64,000 nucleotides of DNA, from assembly GCA_026400815.1 (NCBI GenBank), contig JAPLOI010000077.1:124001-188000 (forward strand). The letters are read 5' to 3'. Shown one piece after another: positions 1-7,720 of this stretch. The notes below the pieces were generated by a model. It was not told the origin of the DNA and ran no database searches. It saw only the letters and a list, made by a program, of their open reading frames with translations. The number at the start of each line of letters is the position of its first letter. The stretch's first letter is position 1. Position numbers and translations under genes: made by a program. This stretch comes from Alphaproteobacteria bacterium (GTDB lineage Bacteria; Pseudomonadota; Alphaproteobacteria; Acetobacterales; Acetobacteraceae).

Positions 1-1
1 G

Positions 2-1900
2 CTGTTCCTGCCGGTTGAGAACATCGAGATGCTGTCGCGCTTCGGCAGCGAAAGCGCCGGCGTGGCGCTGGACAAGTTGGGCGGGGCCTCCTGGCAGGCG
101 CGCAAGGCCAAGATGAAGTCCCGCGTGCGAGACATGGCCGCCGAACTTATCCGCATCGCCGCCGCCCGCAAGCTGCGCGACGCCGATGCCATGATGCCGC
201 CGGAAGGCGCGTGGGACGAATTCTGCGCCCGCTTCCCCTTCGCCGAGACGGAGGACCAGACCCGCGCGATCTCCGACGTGCTGGAAGACCTCGCCTCCGG
301 CCGCCCGATGGACCGCCTGATCTGCGGCGACGTGGGCTTCGGCAAGACCGAGGTGGCGCTGCGCGCCGCCTTCGTCGCCGCCATGTCCGGCATGCAGGTG
401 GCCGTGGTGGTGCCCACCACGCTGCTGTCGCGCCAGCATTTCCGCACCTTCTCCGCCCGCTTCGCCGGCCTGCCGATCAAGGTGGCCCAGCTTTCGCGCA
501 TGGTGGCGGCGAAGGAAGCCAACGAGGTGCGGGCGGGCCTGGCCTCTGGCGACGTGAACATCGTCGTCGGCACCCATGCCCTGCTGGCCAAGAGCGTCAC
601 CTTCAACCACATCGGCCTGCTGATCGTGGACGAGGAGCAGCATTTCGGCGTCGCCCACAAGGAGAAGCTGAAGGCGATCAAGGAGGACGTCCACGTCCTC
701 ACCCTCACCGCCACGCCCATCCCGCGCACGCTGCAACTGGCGCTGACCGGCGTGCGCGAGATGAGCCTGATCGCCACGCCGCCGGTGGATCGCCTCGCCG
801 TGCGCACTTTCATCATGCCGTTCGACGGCGTGGTGATCCGCGAGGCCCTGCAGCGCGAACGCTTCCGCGGCGGCCAGGTGTTCTGCGTGGTGCCGCGGCT
901 GGAAGACCTCGACCGCATGGCCGCTCGCCTGCGCGAGATCATCCCCGATGCCCGCATGGTCCAGGCCCATGGCCGCCTGGCGCCGACCGAGCTGGAACGG
1001 GTGATGACCGAGTTCGGCGACGGAAAATACGACATCCTGCTCTCCACCAACATCGTGGAGTCGGGCCTCGACATGCCCGCGGTGAACACGCTGGTGATCC
1101 ACCGGGCAGACATGTTCGGCCTAGGCCAGCTCTACCAGCTGCGCGGGCGCGTCGGCCGCGGCAAGCAGCGCGGCTACGCCTACCTCACCTGGCCGCCCAA
1201 CCAGCGCCTGTCCGCCGCCGCCGAGAAGCGCCTGGCGGTGATGCACACGCTGGACACGCTGGGCGCCGGCTTCACCCTGGCCAGCCACGACCTCGACATT
1301 CGCGGCGCCGGCAACCTTCTGGGCGACGAGCAATCCGGCCATATCCGCGAGGTCGGCATCGAGCTCTACCAGCAGATGCTGGAGGATGCCGTGGCCGAGC
1401 AGCGCGCCAGCAAGGGCCGCCGCAGATCGCTGGACCGGGATTGGACGCCGAACATCAATCTCGGCCTGCCCGTGCTGATCCCGGATACCTATGTGCGCGA
1501 CCTCCCGGTCCGCCTCGGCCTCTACCGCCGCATCGGCGCGCTGGAAGACGACGCGCAGAGCGAAGCCATGGCCGCCGAACTCGTCGACCGCTTCGGCAAG
1601 CTGCCGCCGGAGGTGGAAAACTTGCTCCAGGTCGTCGGCCTCAAGCGCCAGTGCAAGGCCTCGGGCGTGGAGAAGCTGGACAGCGGGCCGAAGGGCATGG
1701 TCGTCGGCTTCCGCGGCAACGCCTTCTCCAACCCCGCCGGGCTGGTGCAATGGCTCGCCAGCAAGGGCGGCACCATCCGCCTGCGCCCCGACCACAAGCT
1801 GGCCATCGTGCGCGACATGCAGGTGGGCGAGCGCATCCGCGTGGCGCGCGACATCATGGCCAACCTGGAACGCATCAGCCAACAGGCCAAGGCGGCCTGA
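2..1900 (+). CDS. mfd: Transcription-repair coupling factor Mfd, C-terminal part (5' truncated by window edge)
   Basis: Mfd is the ATP-driven DNA translocase that removes RNA polymerase stalled at lesions and recruits UvrA. The visible 632 residues cover the end of the RNA-polymerase-interacting region, the two RecG-like helicase lobes and the C-terminal TRCF domain. Seen directly: a Walker A loop (GDVGFGKTEVAL), a DEEQ Walker B box (VDEEQHFGV), motif III TATPIPRT, motif V around NIVESGLDMP and motif VI QLRGRVGRGKQRG. The frame is open to the first bases of the window, so the true start lies upstream; complete Mfd proteins are about 1,150 residues. The family assignment is secure. Confidence 0.97.
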   Translation: MFLPVENIEMLSRFGSESAGVALDKLGGASWQARKAKMKSRVRDMAAELIRIAAARKLRDADAMMPPEGAWDEFCARFPFAETEDQTRAISDVLEDLASGRPMDRLICGDVGFGKTEVALRAAFVAAMSGMQVAVVVPTTLLSRQHFRTFSARFAGLPIKVAQLSRMVAAKEANEVRAGLASGDVNIVVGTHALLAKSVTFNHIGLLIVDEEQHFGVAHKEKLKAIKEDVHVLTLTATPIPRTLQLALTGVREMSLIATPPVDRLAVRTFIMPFDGVVIREALQRERFRGGQVFCVVPRLEDLDRMAARLREIIPDARMVQAHGRLAPTELERVMTEFGDGKYDILLSTNIVESGLDMPAVNTLVIHRADMFGLGQLYQLRGRVGRGKQRGYAYLTWPPNQRLSAAAEKRLAVMHTLDTLGAGFTLASHDLDIRGAGNLLGDEQSGHIREVGIELYQQMLEDAVAEQRASKGRRRSLDRDWTPNINLGLPVLIPDTYVRDLPVRLGLYRRIGALEDDAQSEAMAAELVDRFGKLPPEVENLLQVVGLKRQCKASGVEKLDSGPKGMVVGFRGNAFSNPAGLVQWLASKGGTIRLRPDHKLAIVRDMQVGERIRVARDIMANLERISQQAKAA

Positions 1901-1912
1901 GGGGCAGGGGAG

Positions 1913-2284
1913 GTGGCATCGCCCGGCGCCCTCCCCCGCCTGCGCACGCTCTGCCTCGCCCTGCCGGAGGCCGAGCAGCGCGAAACCTGGAACACCCAGA
2001 CCTTCCGCATCCGCGATAAAATCTTCGCCATGTTCGTCCCCGGCGGCGAACTCGGGGCACAGCCCGACGCCCTCTGGTGCAAGGCCCCCCGCGGTGTGCA
2101 GGAACTCCTGATCGAAGCCGACCCGCAGCGTTTCTTCCGCCCGCCCTATCTCGGCCACAAGGGCTGGATCGGCCTGCGCCTCACCGGCGCGATCGACTGG
2201 CCGGAGGTGGAAGCTCTCGTCCGCCGCTCCTGGTCCCTCATCGCCCCACGAAAACTCGCCCGCCTCCTGCCGGAAAGGGATTGA
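1913..2284 (+). CDS. MmcQ/YjbR family protein
   Basis: A 123-residue protein of the MmcQ/YjbR (CyaY-like fold, DUF419) family. The usual pattern is visible: an N-terminal helix with a Leu-Pro-Glu-Ala core (LALPEAEQRETW), a TFRIRDKIFAMF strand pair and a C-terminal stretch of the RRSWSLIAPRKLA type. The family is described as DNA-binding-like, but its role is poorly known. The likely start is GTG at 1913, preceded by the purine-rich GGGGCAGGGGAG; there is no ATG in a better place. It lies 12 bases after mfd and is probably cotranscribed with it. Confidence 0.8.
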   Translation: MASPGALPRLRTLCLALPEAEQRETWNTQTFRIRDKIFAMFVPGGELGAQPDALWCKAPRGVQELLIEADPQRFFRPPYLGHKGWIGLRLTGAIDWPEVEALVRRSWSLIAPRKLARLLPERD

Positions 2285-2350
2285 TCCCCGACGAACCCGC
2301 GTGTGACGGTGCGCGCAACCGGAGCAACCGGACCCCTTGGGAGGACCACG

Positions 2351-3934
2351 ATGCCGATGAAGCGTCGCCAGTTCATGCGTACCGCCGCTGCCGCTACGGC
2401 CACCACCTTGGCCGCCCCCGCGATCGCCCAGCGCGCCCGCACGCTGAAATTCGTGCCAACCGCCGACCTGTCCTCGCTCGATCCGCACTGGACCACCACG
2501 CAAACCGTCGGCTCCCACGCCTACTACGTGTTCGACACGCTCTACGGCGTGAACGGCAAGCTGGAGCCCAAGCCGCAGATGGCCGAGGGCCACCAGATCG
2601 AGGATGGCGGCCGCACCTGGCTCATCCGCCTGCGCGAGGGCCTCAAGTTCCACAATGGCGAGCCCGTGCTGGCCCGCGATGCCGCGCAATCCCTGCGCCG
2701 CTGGTCCGCGCGCGACGTGTTCGGCCAGACCGCCGCCGGCTTCGTCGATGAATGGACCACGGCGGATGACCGCACCATCAAGGTCAAGCTGAAGCGCCCG
2801 TTCCCGCTGCTGGCGGATGCCATCGGCAAGCCCAACGGCATGGTCCCCGTGATCATGCCCGAGCACCTGGCCAAGACCGACCCGAACAAGCAGGTCACGG
2901 AGATGATCGGCTCCGGCCCCTACCGCTTCCTCGCCCGCGAGTTCGTCCAGGGCGCCAACGTCGCCTATGAGCGCTTCGACGGCTACGTGCCGCGCCAGGA
3001 AGCGCCGGATTGGACCACCGGCGGCAAGGTGGCAAAGATCGCCCGCATCGAGTGGAAGATCATCAACGACCCCTCCACGGTGGCCGCCGCGCTGCAGAAC
3101 CAGGAAGTGGATTGGTGGGAACAGGTGCAGCCAGACCTGCTGCCGCTGGTGAAGCGCATGAACCACCTGCGCATCCAGAACACCAACCCGATCGGCTTCA
3201 ACGGCACGCTGCGCTTCAACCACCTGCACGCGCCGTTCAACAACGTCGCCGTGCGCCGCGCCGTCGCCCTCGGCCTGCCGCAGGAAGACTACATGCGCGC
3301 CGTCACGGGCAACGATGAAAGCCTGTTCGTCACCTGCAAGGCGCTGTTCCCCTGCGGCACGCGCTACGGCCAGGAACTCGGCAAGGACATCATCAAGGGC
3401 GACCTCGCCGCCGCCCGCGCCGCGCTGAAATCCAGCGGCTACAACAACGAGAAGGTCGTCATCCTCAACCCCGCCGATGTCCCCTCCATCGCCCCCTTCG
3501 GCCACGTGACGTTCGACTATTTCAAGAAGCTCGGCCTGAACGTGGAGCTGATGGACACGGATTGGGGCAGCCTGGTGCAGCGCCGCAACTCGCGCGAGCC
3601 GATCGACAAGGGCGGCTGGTCCGTTTTTCACACCTGGTGGTTCGGCACCTCGCTCGCCCACCCCGCCATTTCCACCGTGGTGCGCGGCCTCGGTGCCAAG
3701 GGCTGGGCCGGCTGGTTCGAGAACGCGAAGGTGGAGGCGCTCACCGCCGAATGGCTCTCCGCCGCCACGGAAGCGGAGCGCGACAAGCTGGCCGAGGGCA
3801 TCCACCGCGAAACGCTGGACCAGCTGCCGGCCCTGCCGCTCGGCCGCTTCTTCATCAACACCGCCTACACCAAGCAGCTCAAGGGCATGCTGGAATGCAC
3901 GTCCCCGCTTCCCTGGAACCTGGAATGGGCTTGA
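2351..3934 (+). CDS. ABC transporter substrate-binding protein, peptide/nickel type (SBP family 5)
   Basis: A 527-residue periplasmic binding protein of the DppA/OppA class. The N-terminus MPMKRRQFMRT followed by an alanine-rich stretch ending APAIAQ is a Tat-like signal peptide. The mature part starts with LKFVPTADLSSLDP, the usual family start, and shows RLREGLKFHNGEPV and IGSGPYRF further on. The ATG at 2351 is chosen because GGGAGGACC lies just upstream and the signal peptide begins there; a longer frame from 2303 adds nothing family-like. No permease or ATPase gene is nearby, so it is an orphan binding protein. The ligand is unknown. A paralogue lies at 5495-7072. Confidence 0.93.
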   Translation: MPMKRRQFMRTAAAATATTLAAPAIAQRARTLKFVPTADLSSLDPHWTTTQTVGSHAYYVFDTLYGVNGKLEPKPQMAEGHQIEDGGRTWLIRLREGLKFHNGEPVLARDAAQSLRRWSARDVFGQTAAGFVDEWTTADDRTIKVKLKRPFPLLADAIGKPNGMVPVIMPEHLAKTDPNKQVTEMIGSGPYRFLAREFVQGANVAYERFDGYVPRQEAPDWTTGGKVAKIARIEWKIINDPSTVAAALQNQEVDWWEQVQPDLLPLVKRMNHLRIQNTNPIGFNGTLRFNHLHAPFNNVAVRRAVALGLPQEDYMRAVTGNDESLFVTCKALFPCGTRYGQELGKDIIKGDLAAARAALKSSGYNNEKVVILNPADVPSIAPFGHVTFDYFKKLGLNVELMDTDWGSLVQRRNSREPIDKGGWSVFHTWWFGTSLAHPAISTVVRGLGAKGWAGWFENAKVEALTAEWLSAATEAERDKLAEGIHRETLDQLPALPLGRFFINTAYTKQLKGMLECTSPLPWNLEWA

Positions 3935-3941
3935 GCCTGGC

Positions 3942-4727
3942 ATGACCACCCTCGGCACGATCCGCACCATCCGCCGCCACCCGGTGAAATCCATGGGCGG
4001 CGAGGTGGTGGCGCGCGCCATCGTCGCCCATGCCGGGATCGTGGGCGACCGCGCCTGGGCCTTCACCGATGCGGCCGGCCCGCCGCATTTCCCCTGGTTC
4101 TCCGCCCGCACCCTGGGTGCGATGGTTACCTACGCCGCCGCCTACGTGGCACCCGAGCGCACCCTGCAGGATGAAGCGCTGGAGGCGGCCTGGGCGCGCG
4201 GCAGCGGGGTGGCCCCGCCCTTGCCGGACGACACCGCCTTCGCCGTCCGGGTCACCACCCCCACCGGCACCAGCCATGCCATCGACGACCCGCGCCTGCG
4301 CGCCGAGCTGGAAGCCGCCACGGGGCGGCGCCTCGCGCTGCGCTTCGGCACCCGCGGCATGCAGGATTGCCGGCCGATCTCGCTGGTTACCCGCCAGACG
4401 GTCGCCGGGTTCGCCGCCGAATCGGACGTCGCCCCCGATGCGCGCCGCTTCCGCATGAACCTGGAATGGGACTGGCCCGGCAGCGAGCCCTTCGCCGAAA
4501 ACACCCTGGTCGGCCGCCGCCTCGCCATCGGCCCGCGCCTGGAACTCGCCATCGTGGAGCCCGATGCCCGCTGCGCCATGATCGGCCTGGACCCCGCCAC
4601 CGGCCAATCCGATCGCCTGGTGCTGCGCCGCCTGGCAGACCACCACGCAGGCAATCTCGGCCTCTACGCCGCTGTGCTGCGCGAGGGCGTGGTCACCGAA
4701 GGCGATGATGTCCGCCTGCTGGACTGA
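3942..4727 (+). CDS. MOSC domain-containing protein
   Basis: A 261-residue protein with an N-terminal MOSC beta-barrel domain (RRHPVKSMGG, then GDRAWAF) followed by a MOSC domain. The family binds sulfur or the molybdenum cofactor; relatives include YcbX and mARC, which detoxify N-hydroxylated compounds. The conserved cysteine region PDARCAMIGLDP is present near residue 210. The start at 3942 lies only eight bases after the preceding binding-protein gene, so the two probably share a transcript. A molybdenum-cofactor role is expected from the family and is not shown here. Confidence 0.85.
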   Translation: MTTLGTIRTIRRHPVKSMGGEVVARAIVAHAGIVGDRAWAFTDAAGPPHFPWFSARTLGAMVTYAAAYVAPERTLQDEALEAAWARGSGVAPPLPDDTAFAVRVTTPTGTSHAIDDPRLRAELEAATGRRLALRFGTRGMQDCRPISLVTRQTVAGFAAESDVAPDARRFRMNLEWDWPGSEPFAENTLVGRRLAIGPRLELAIVEPDARCAMIGLDPATGQSDRLVLRRLADHHAGNLGLYAAVLREGVVTEGDDVRLLD

Positions 4728-4843
4728 GCCCGGCGCGCGGCGCGATCGCGGGGGCCACGCCATCGTGCATCGCGCATCTCTCAGGGTTCGGCACCGCGTC
4801 GGGGAATCCTTGCGTGAGTCGCCCACCATGAGGACCGGCATTA

Positions 4844-5235
4844 GGTGACAAAAACAATGAAAACCCACATTTACACAGGACCACAGCATATACATCGTGA
4901 AAAATTAACCATATCAACCGTTTGCATCGCTCTCGATTTATGATACCCTCAACGATAATGTGAAATTAGGGTTGGCCTACTGCCCTTTCGGTGGAAACTA
5001 TCTGCGATGAGAACGGTAAATTGCAATTTATGCCGATTGGTCGTTTATATTGACCCAAATGATATAAATAATTTCAAATGTTTTAATAAAAACTGCCCTG
5101 TGGTTGAGCATGAAAGAGAACGATCGGAAAAAATAGAGCACAATATTAGGACCATTGTGATTTTCGTTGTCATAGTATTTGTGTTGTTATGGTTATCGAA
5201 GTCCTGCGCGGGATAATATAGGTGTCTATCCGGGA
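4844..5235. other. AT-rich islet between two binding-protein genes
   Basis: From about 4844 to 5235 the base composition drops sharply below that of the surrounding DNA, with many A and T runs (for example ATGATATAAATAATTTC near 5060). The stretch contains the small gene at 5007-5216. The transition is abrupt on both sides, and codon use inside differs from all neighbours. I see no transposase, direct repeat or integrase that would explain it. A short horizontally acquired segment is the simplest reading. Confidence 0.6.
5007..5216 (+). CDS. Small zinc-ribbon-like protein with C-terminal membrane segment (hypothetical)
   Basis: A 69-residue protein I do not recognise. Cysteines at residues 6, 9, 25 and 30 form a CxxC then CxxxxC pattern, suggesting a small zinc ribbon. 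A charged linker (EHERERSEKIEH) follows, and a single hydrophobic helix (IFVVIVFVLLWL) closes the protein, giving a likely tail-anchored topology. Codon use is AT-rich and unlike the rest of the window, which argues for recent transfer. The start ATG at 5007 has no strong ribosome binding site. Coding status is probable because the cysteine spacing and helix form a coherent protein. Confidence 0.55.
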   Translation: MRTVNCNLCRLVVYIDPNDINNFKCFNKNCPVVEHERERSEKIEHNIRTIVIFVVIVFVLLWLSKSCAG

Positions 5236-5294
5236 ACAAGGGAAGCGAGCTGAATCGGTTGTGATTTTGGCCGACGCGGGCGCGGCGCTGATGC

Positions 5295-5312
5295 TTCGTT
5301 CATGTGAACGAA
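5295..5312. promoter_or_regulatory. Perfect 18-bp palindrome, possible operator
   Basis: TTCGTTCA, then TG, then TGAACGAA form a perfect inverted repeat with 8-base arms. It lies in the 278-base gap upstream of the binding-protein gene that starts at 5495. Its size and symmetry fit a dimeric repressor or activator site. No regulator gene is adjacent, so this remains a candidate only. Confidence 0.35.
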
Positions 5313-5494
5313 CGCAAATTGCGCCCGCTACGAGCGTCGTGGCCTGCGCTATCCGAGCGGCCTGACGGACGAGAAAAGGCCGATTTCCGCAAGGTGCTGC
5401 CTGCCGATTTTGCAAGGCAGCCCGCGCCGACAATCGGTGACATGGATGCAAATGCGAGACTACCATCGCACGTCCACGAAACCCGGAGAGACCC

Positions 5495-7072
5495 ATGTCG
5501 GCATCCCCCCGTATCGGTCGGCGCACCGCGCTCGGCCTGCCGCTGCTCGGCGCCGCCATGGCCAGCGGCCTTGCCCGCCCGGCCATCGGCCAGGGCGCCG
5601 CACGCACCCTGCGCTTCGTGCCGCACGCCAACCTCACCTCGCTCGACCCGCTCTGGTCCAACACGCTGATCTCGCTGAACCACGCCTACATGGTGTGCGA
5701 CCAGCTCTACGGCCTCGATGAAGGCCTCATCCCCCGCCCGCAAATGGCCGAGGGCCACACCCTCTCCGCCGACCAGCTCACCTGGACCTTCACCCTGCGC
5801 GAGGGCCTGGCCTTCCACGATGGCGAGAAGGTGCTCGCCAAGGATGCCGTTGCCTCCATCAACCGCTGGTCCAAGCGCGACGCCTTCGGCAAGCGCATGG
5901 CCAGCCAGCTGGTGGAAATGAAGGCGCTGGATGACCGGCGCTTCGAGATCAAGCTGAACAAGCCCTTCTCCCACCTGCTCTACGGGCTCGGCGGCACGTT
6001 CTGCTTCATCTACCCGGAGCGCGTTGCCAACACCGATGCCTTCACCGCCATCACCGACCCGATCGGCAGCGGCCCCTACCGGTTCGTGCGCGAGGAATGG
6101 GTGGCCGGCGCCTCCGCCGGCTATGTCCGCAACGAGAAATACGTCCCGCGCCAGGAAGCCGCCGCCTTCTGGTCCGGCGGCAAGGTTGCGCATTTCGACA
6201 AGGTCGATTGGCGCATCCTGCCCGATGCCGCCACCGCCTCGGCCGCGCTGCAGAAGGGCGAGGTGGATTGGCTGGAACGCCCGCTGCTGGATCTGCTGCC
6301 CGTGCTCCGCAAGGCGCCCGGCGTGCGCGTGGAGCCGCTGGATCCGCTCGGCTTCTACGGCATGATCTACTTCAACCAGGCCGCGCCCCCCTTCGACAAC
6401 CCCAAGCTGCGCGCCGCCCTGCTGCCCGCCGTGCAGCAGATGGATTTCATGCAGGCCATCGTGGGCGACGAAGCCAGCCTCTCGCGCACCGGCGTCGGCA
6501 TGTTCACCCCGGGCTCGCCCTACGCCAGCGCCGCGGGGCTGGATGCCATCACCAGCCCGCGCAGCCTCGACCGCGCCCGCCAGCTCATAAAGGACAGCGG
6601 CTACAAGGGCGAGAAGATCGTCCAGCTCGTGCCCGCCGAACTCCCGGCGCCCAACGCCATGGGCGAGGTGGCGCGCGAGATGTTCAAGGCGCTCGGCCTG
6701 AACCTCGATTACCAGACCATGGACTGGGGCACGATGATCGGCCGCATCCAGTCCAAGGACGCCAACGTGGTGAAGGGCTGGAACGTCTACTGCATCGCCT
6801 GGGCCGGGCTCTGGCCCTCCAACCCCGGCAGCCACATCCCGATCTACGGCTCCAACCCCAACCCCACCATGGAATCCCTGCGCGACGCCTGGTTCGATGC
6901 CCCGGACCTCGCCGCCCAGCAGAAGGTCACCGCCGACATGCAGATGTTCGGCTTCCAGGACCCGCCCTACATCCCGGTCGGCCAGTATTTCATCCCGCAG
7001 GCCTACCGCACCGGCCTCTCGGGGTTCGTGAAGGCGGCCAACACCCTGCTGTGGGGCGTGCGGAAGGGCTGA
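5495..7072 (+). CDS. ABC transporter substrate-binding protein, peptide type (SBP family 5), paralogue
   Basis: A 525-residue periplasmic binding protein of the DppA/OppA class. The leader has a Tat-like twin arginine (IGRRTALGLP) and ends near RPAIGQ. The mature start TLRFVPHANLTSLDPL, the FTLREGLAFHDGEKV segment and DPIGSGPYRFV parallel the protein at 2351-3934 along its whole length, so the two are paralogues. The ribosome binding site CGGAGAG precedes the ATG. No transporter membrane genes are adjacent. The substrate is unknown; it could work with a permease encoded elsewhere. Confidence 0.92.
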   Translation: MSASPRIGRRTALGLPLLGAAMASGLARPAIGQGAARTLRFVPHANLTSLDPLWSNTLISLNHAYMVCDQLYGLDEGLIPRPQMAEGHTLSADQLTWTFTLREGLAFHDGEKVLAKDAVASINRWSKRDAFGKRMASQLVEMKALDDRRFEIKLNKPFSHLLYGLGGTFCFIYPERVANTDAFTAITDPIGSGPYRFVREEWVAGASAGYVRNEKYVPRQEAAAFWSGGKVAHFDKVDWRILPDAATASAALQKGEVDWLERPLLDLLPVLRKAPGVRVEPLDPLGFYGMIYFNQAAPPFDNPKLRAALLPAVQQMDFMQAIVGDEASLSRTGVGMFTPGSPYASAAGLDAITSPRSLDRARQLIKDSGYKGEKIVQLVPAELPAPNAMGEVAREMFKALGLNLDYQTMDWGTMIGRIQSKDANVVKGWNVYCIAWAGLWPSNPGSHIPIYGSNPNPTMESLRDAWFDAPDLAAQQKVTADMQMFGFQDPPYIPVGQYFIPQAYRTGLSGFVKAANTLLWGVRKG

Positions 7073-7106
7073 TCCAGACAAACCGACCGGCATGTTCTCG
7101 CTTGCA

Positions 7107-7145
7107 CCCACCCTCTCGTAGGGTGGGTCGCGAAGCGGACCCACC
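7107..7145. repeat. REP-like palindromic element with two alternative hairpins
   Basis: CCCACCCT (7107-7114) can pair with AGGGTGGG (7120-7127). The overlapping GGTGGGTC (7122-7129) can instead pair with GACCCACC (7138-7145). The loop is CGCGAAGC. The TAGGG edge resembles the elements at 41877 and 43257, so this is a dispersed intergenic repeat. It lies 34 bases after the binding-protein gene and could affect its 3' end. Confidence 0.6.
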
Positions 7146-7242
7146 AACTCTAGACCCCCACAAACGGCGCTTGCTAACAATTTTCACATAAAAGCAAAAA
7201 ATTCCTTTCCCATCGGTGTTGTCTGTGCTCAACTAACCGGTG

Positions 7243-7680
7243 ATGACCCCTTCACCCACCGCACCGAGCGAAGCCGACGCACCGCGCCCCTGGGCGCGGG
7301 CGATTCTGCACGCCCAGATTCCGGTGGCCCTGAAGCTCCTGCTGCTGGCCCTGCTCGCCGCCCTCTCGAAGGCGCAAGCCCCCCGCCAGCTGCTGCGCGT
7401 CCCGCGCACGGACTGGTTCATCTCCACCCGCACCAATCCCAACGACGAGCCGGATTTCGACATCGACTGGTACGAACTCCGCCGCCGCCGCCGCGTGCGC
7501 GCCGAGATCGGCTGGCTCCTGCGTGGCACCCGCAACCGCGGCATGACCCTGTCCGGCCACCGCAAATCCGGACTCCGCCCGGAACGCCTGGCCCGTGCGC
7601 CGCCATGGCGCGACCACGCCCGAAATCACCCCGAATCCGTCGCCAAAACACCGCCTCGCGCGGCGTCGACTCATGCCTGA
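7243..7680 (+). CDS. Hypothetical protein with one membrane segment
   Basis: A 145-residue protein with no family I recognise. A hydrophobic stretch near residues 28-42 (VALKLLLLALLAAL) is followed by a charged region (DEPDFDIDWYELRRRRRVRAE) and an arginine-rich tail. The ATG at 7243 follows an in-frame GTG, and no clear ribosome binding site is visible. An antisense frame of similar length exists, so coding status is uncertain. The preceding 100 bases are relatively AT-rich, as expected for a promoter, which favours the plus strand. It converges on otsA. Confidence 0.4.
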   Translation: MTPSPTAPSEADAPRPWARAILHAQIPVALKLLLLALLAALSKAQAPRQLLRVPRTDWFISTRTNPNDEPDFDIDWYELRRRRRVRAEIGWLLRGTRNRGMTLSGHRKSGLRPERLARAPPWRDHARNHPESVAKTPPRAASTHA

Positions 7681-7720
7681 AGCAGGAGACTTCTGCTTCG
7701 GAAAGGAACCGCGTGGGTCC

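Noticed and set aside
1121-4111. A 996-residue minus-strand open frame
   Set aside because: It is antisense to mfd, the YjbR gene, the binding protein and MOSC, all with clear family motifs, and its translation is low-complexity His/Ala/Gly-rich with no domain.
5300-7180. A 626-residue minus-strand open frame opposite the second binding protein
   Set aside because: Antisense shadow. The plus-strand protein has a leader peptide, homology along its length and a ribosome binding site.
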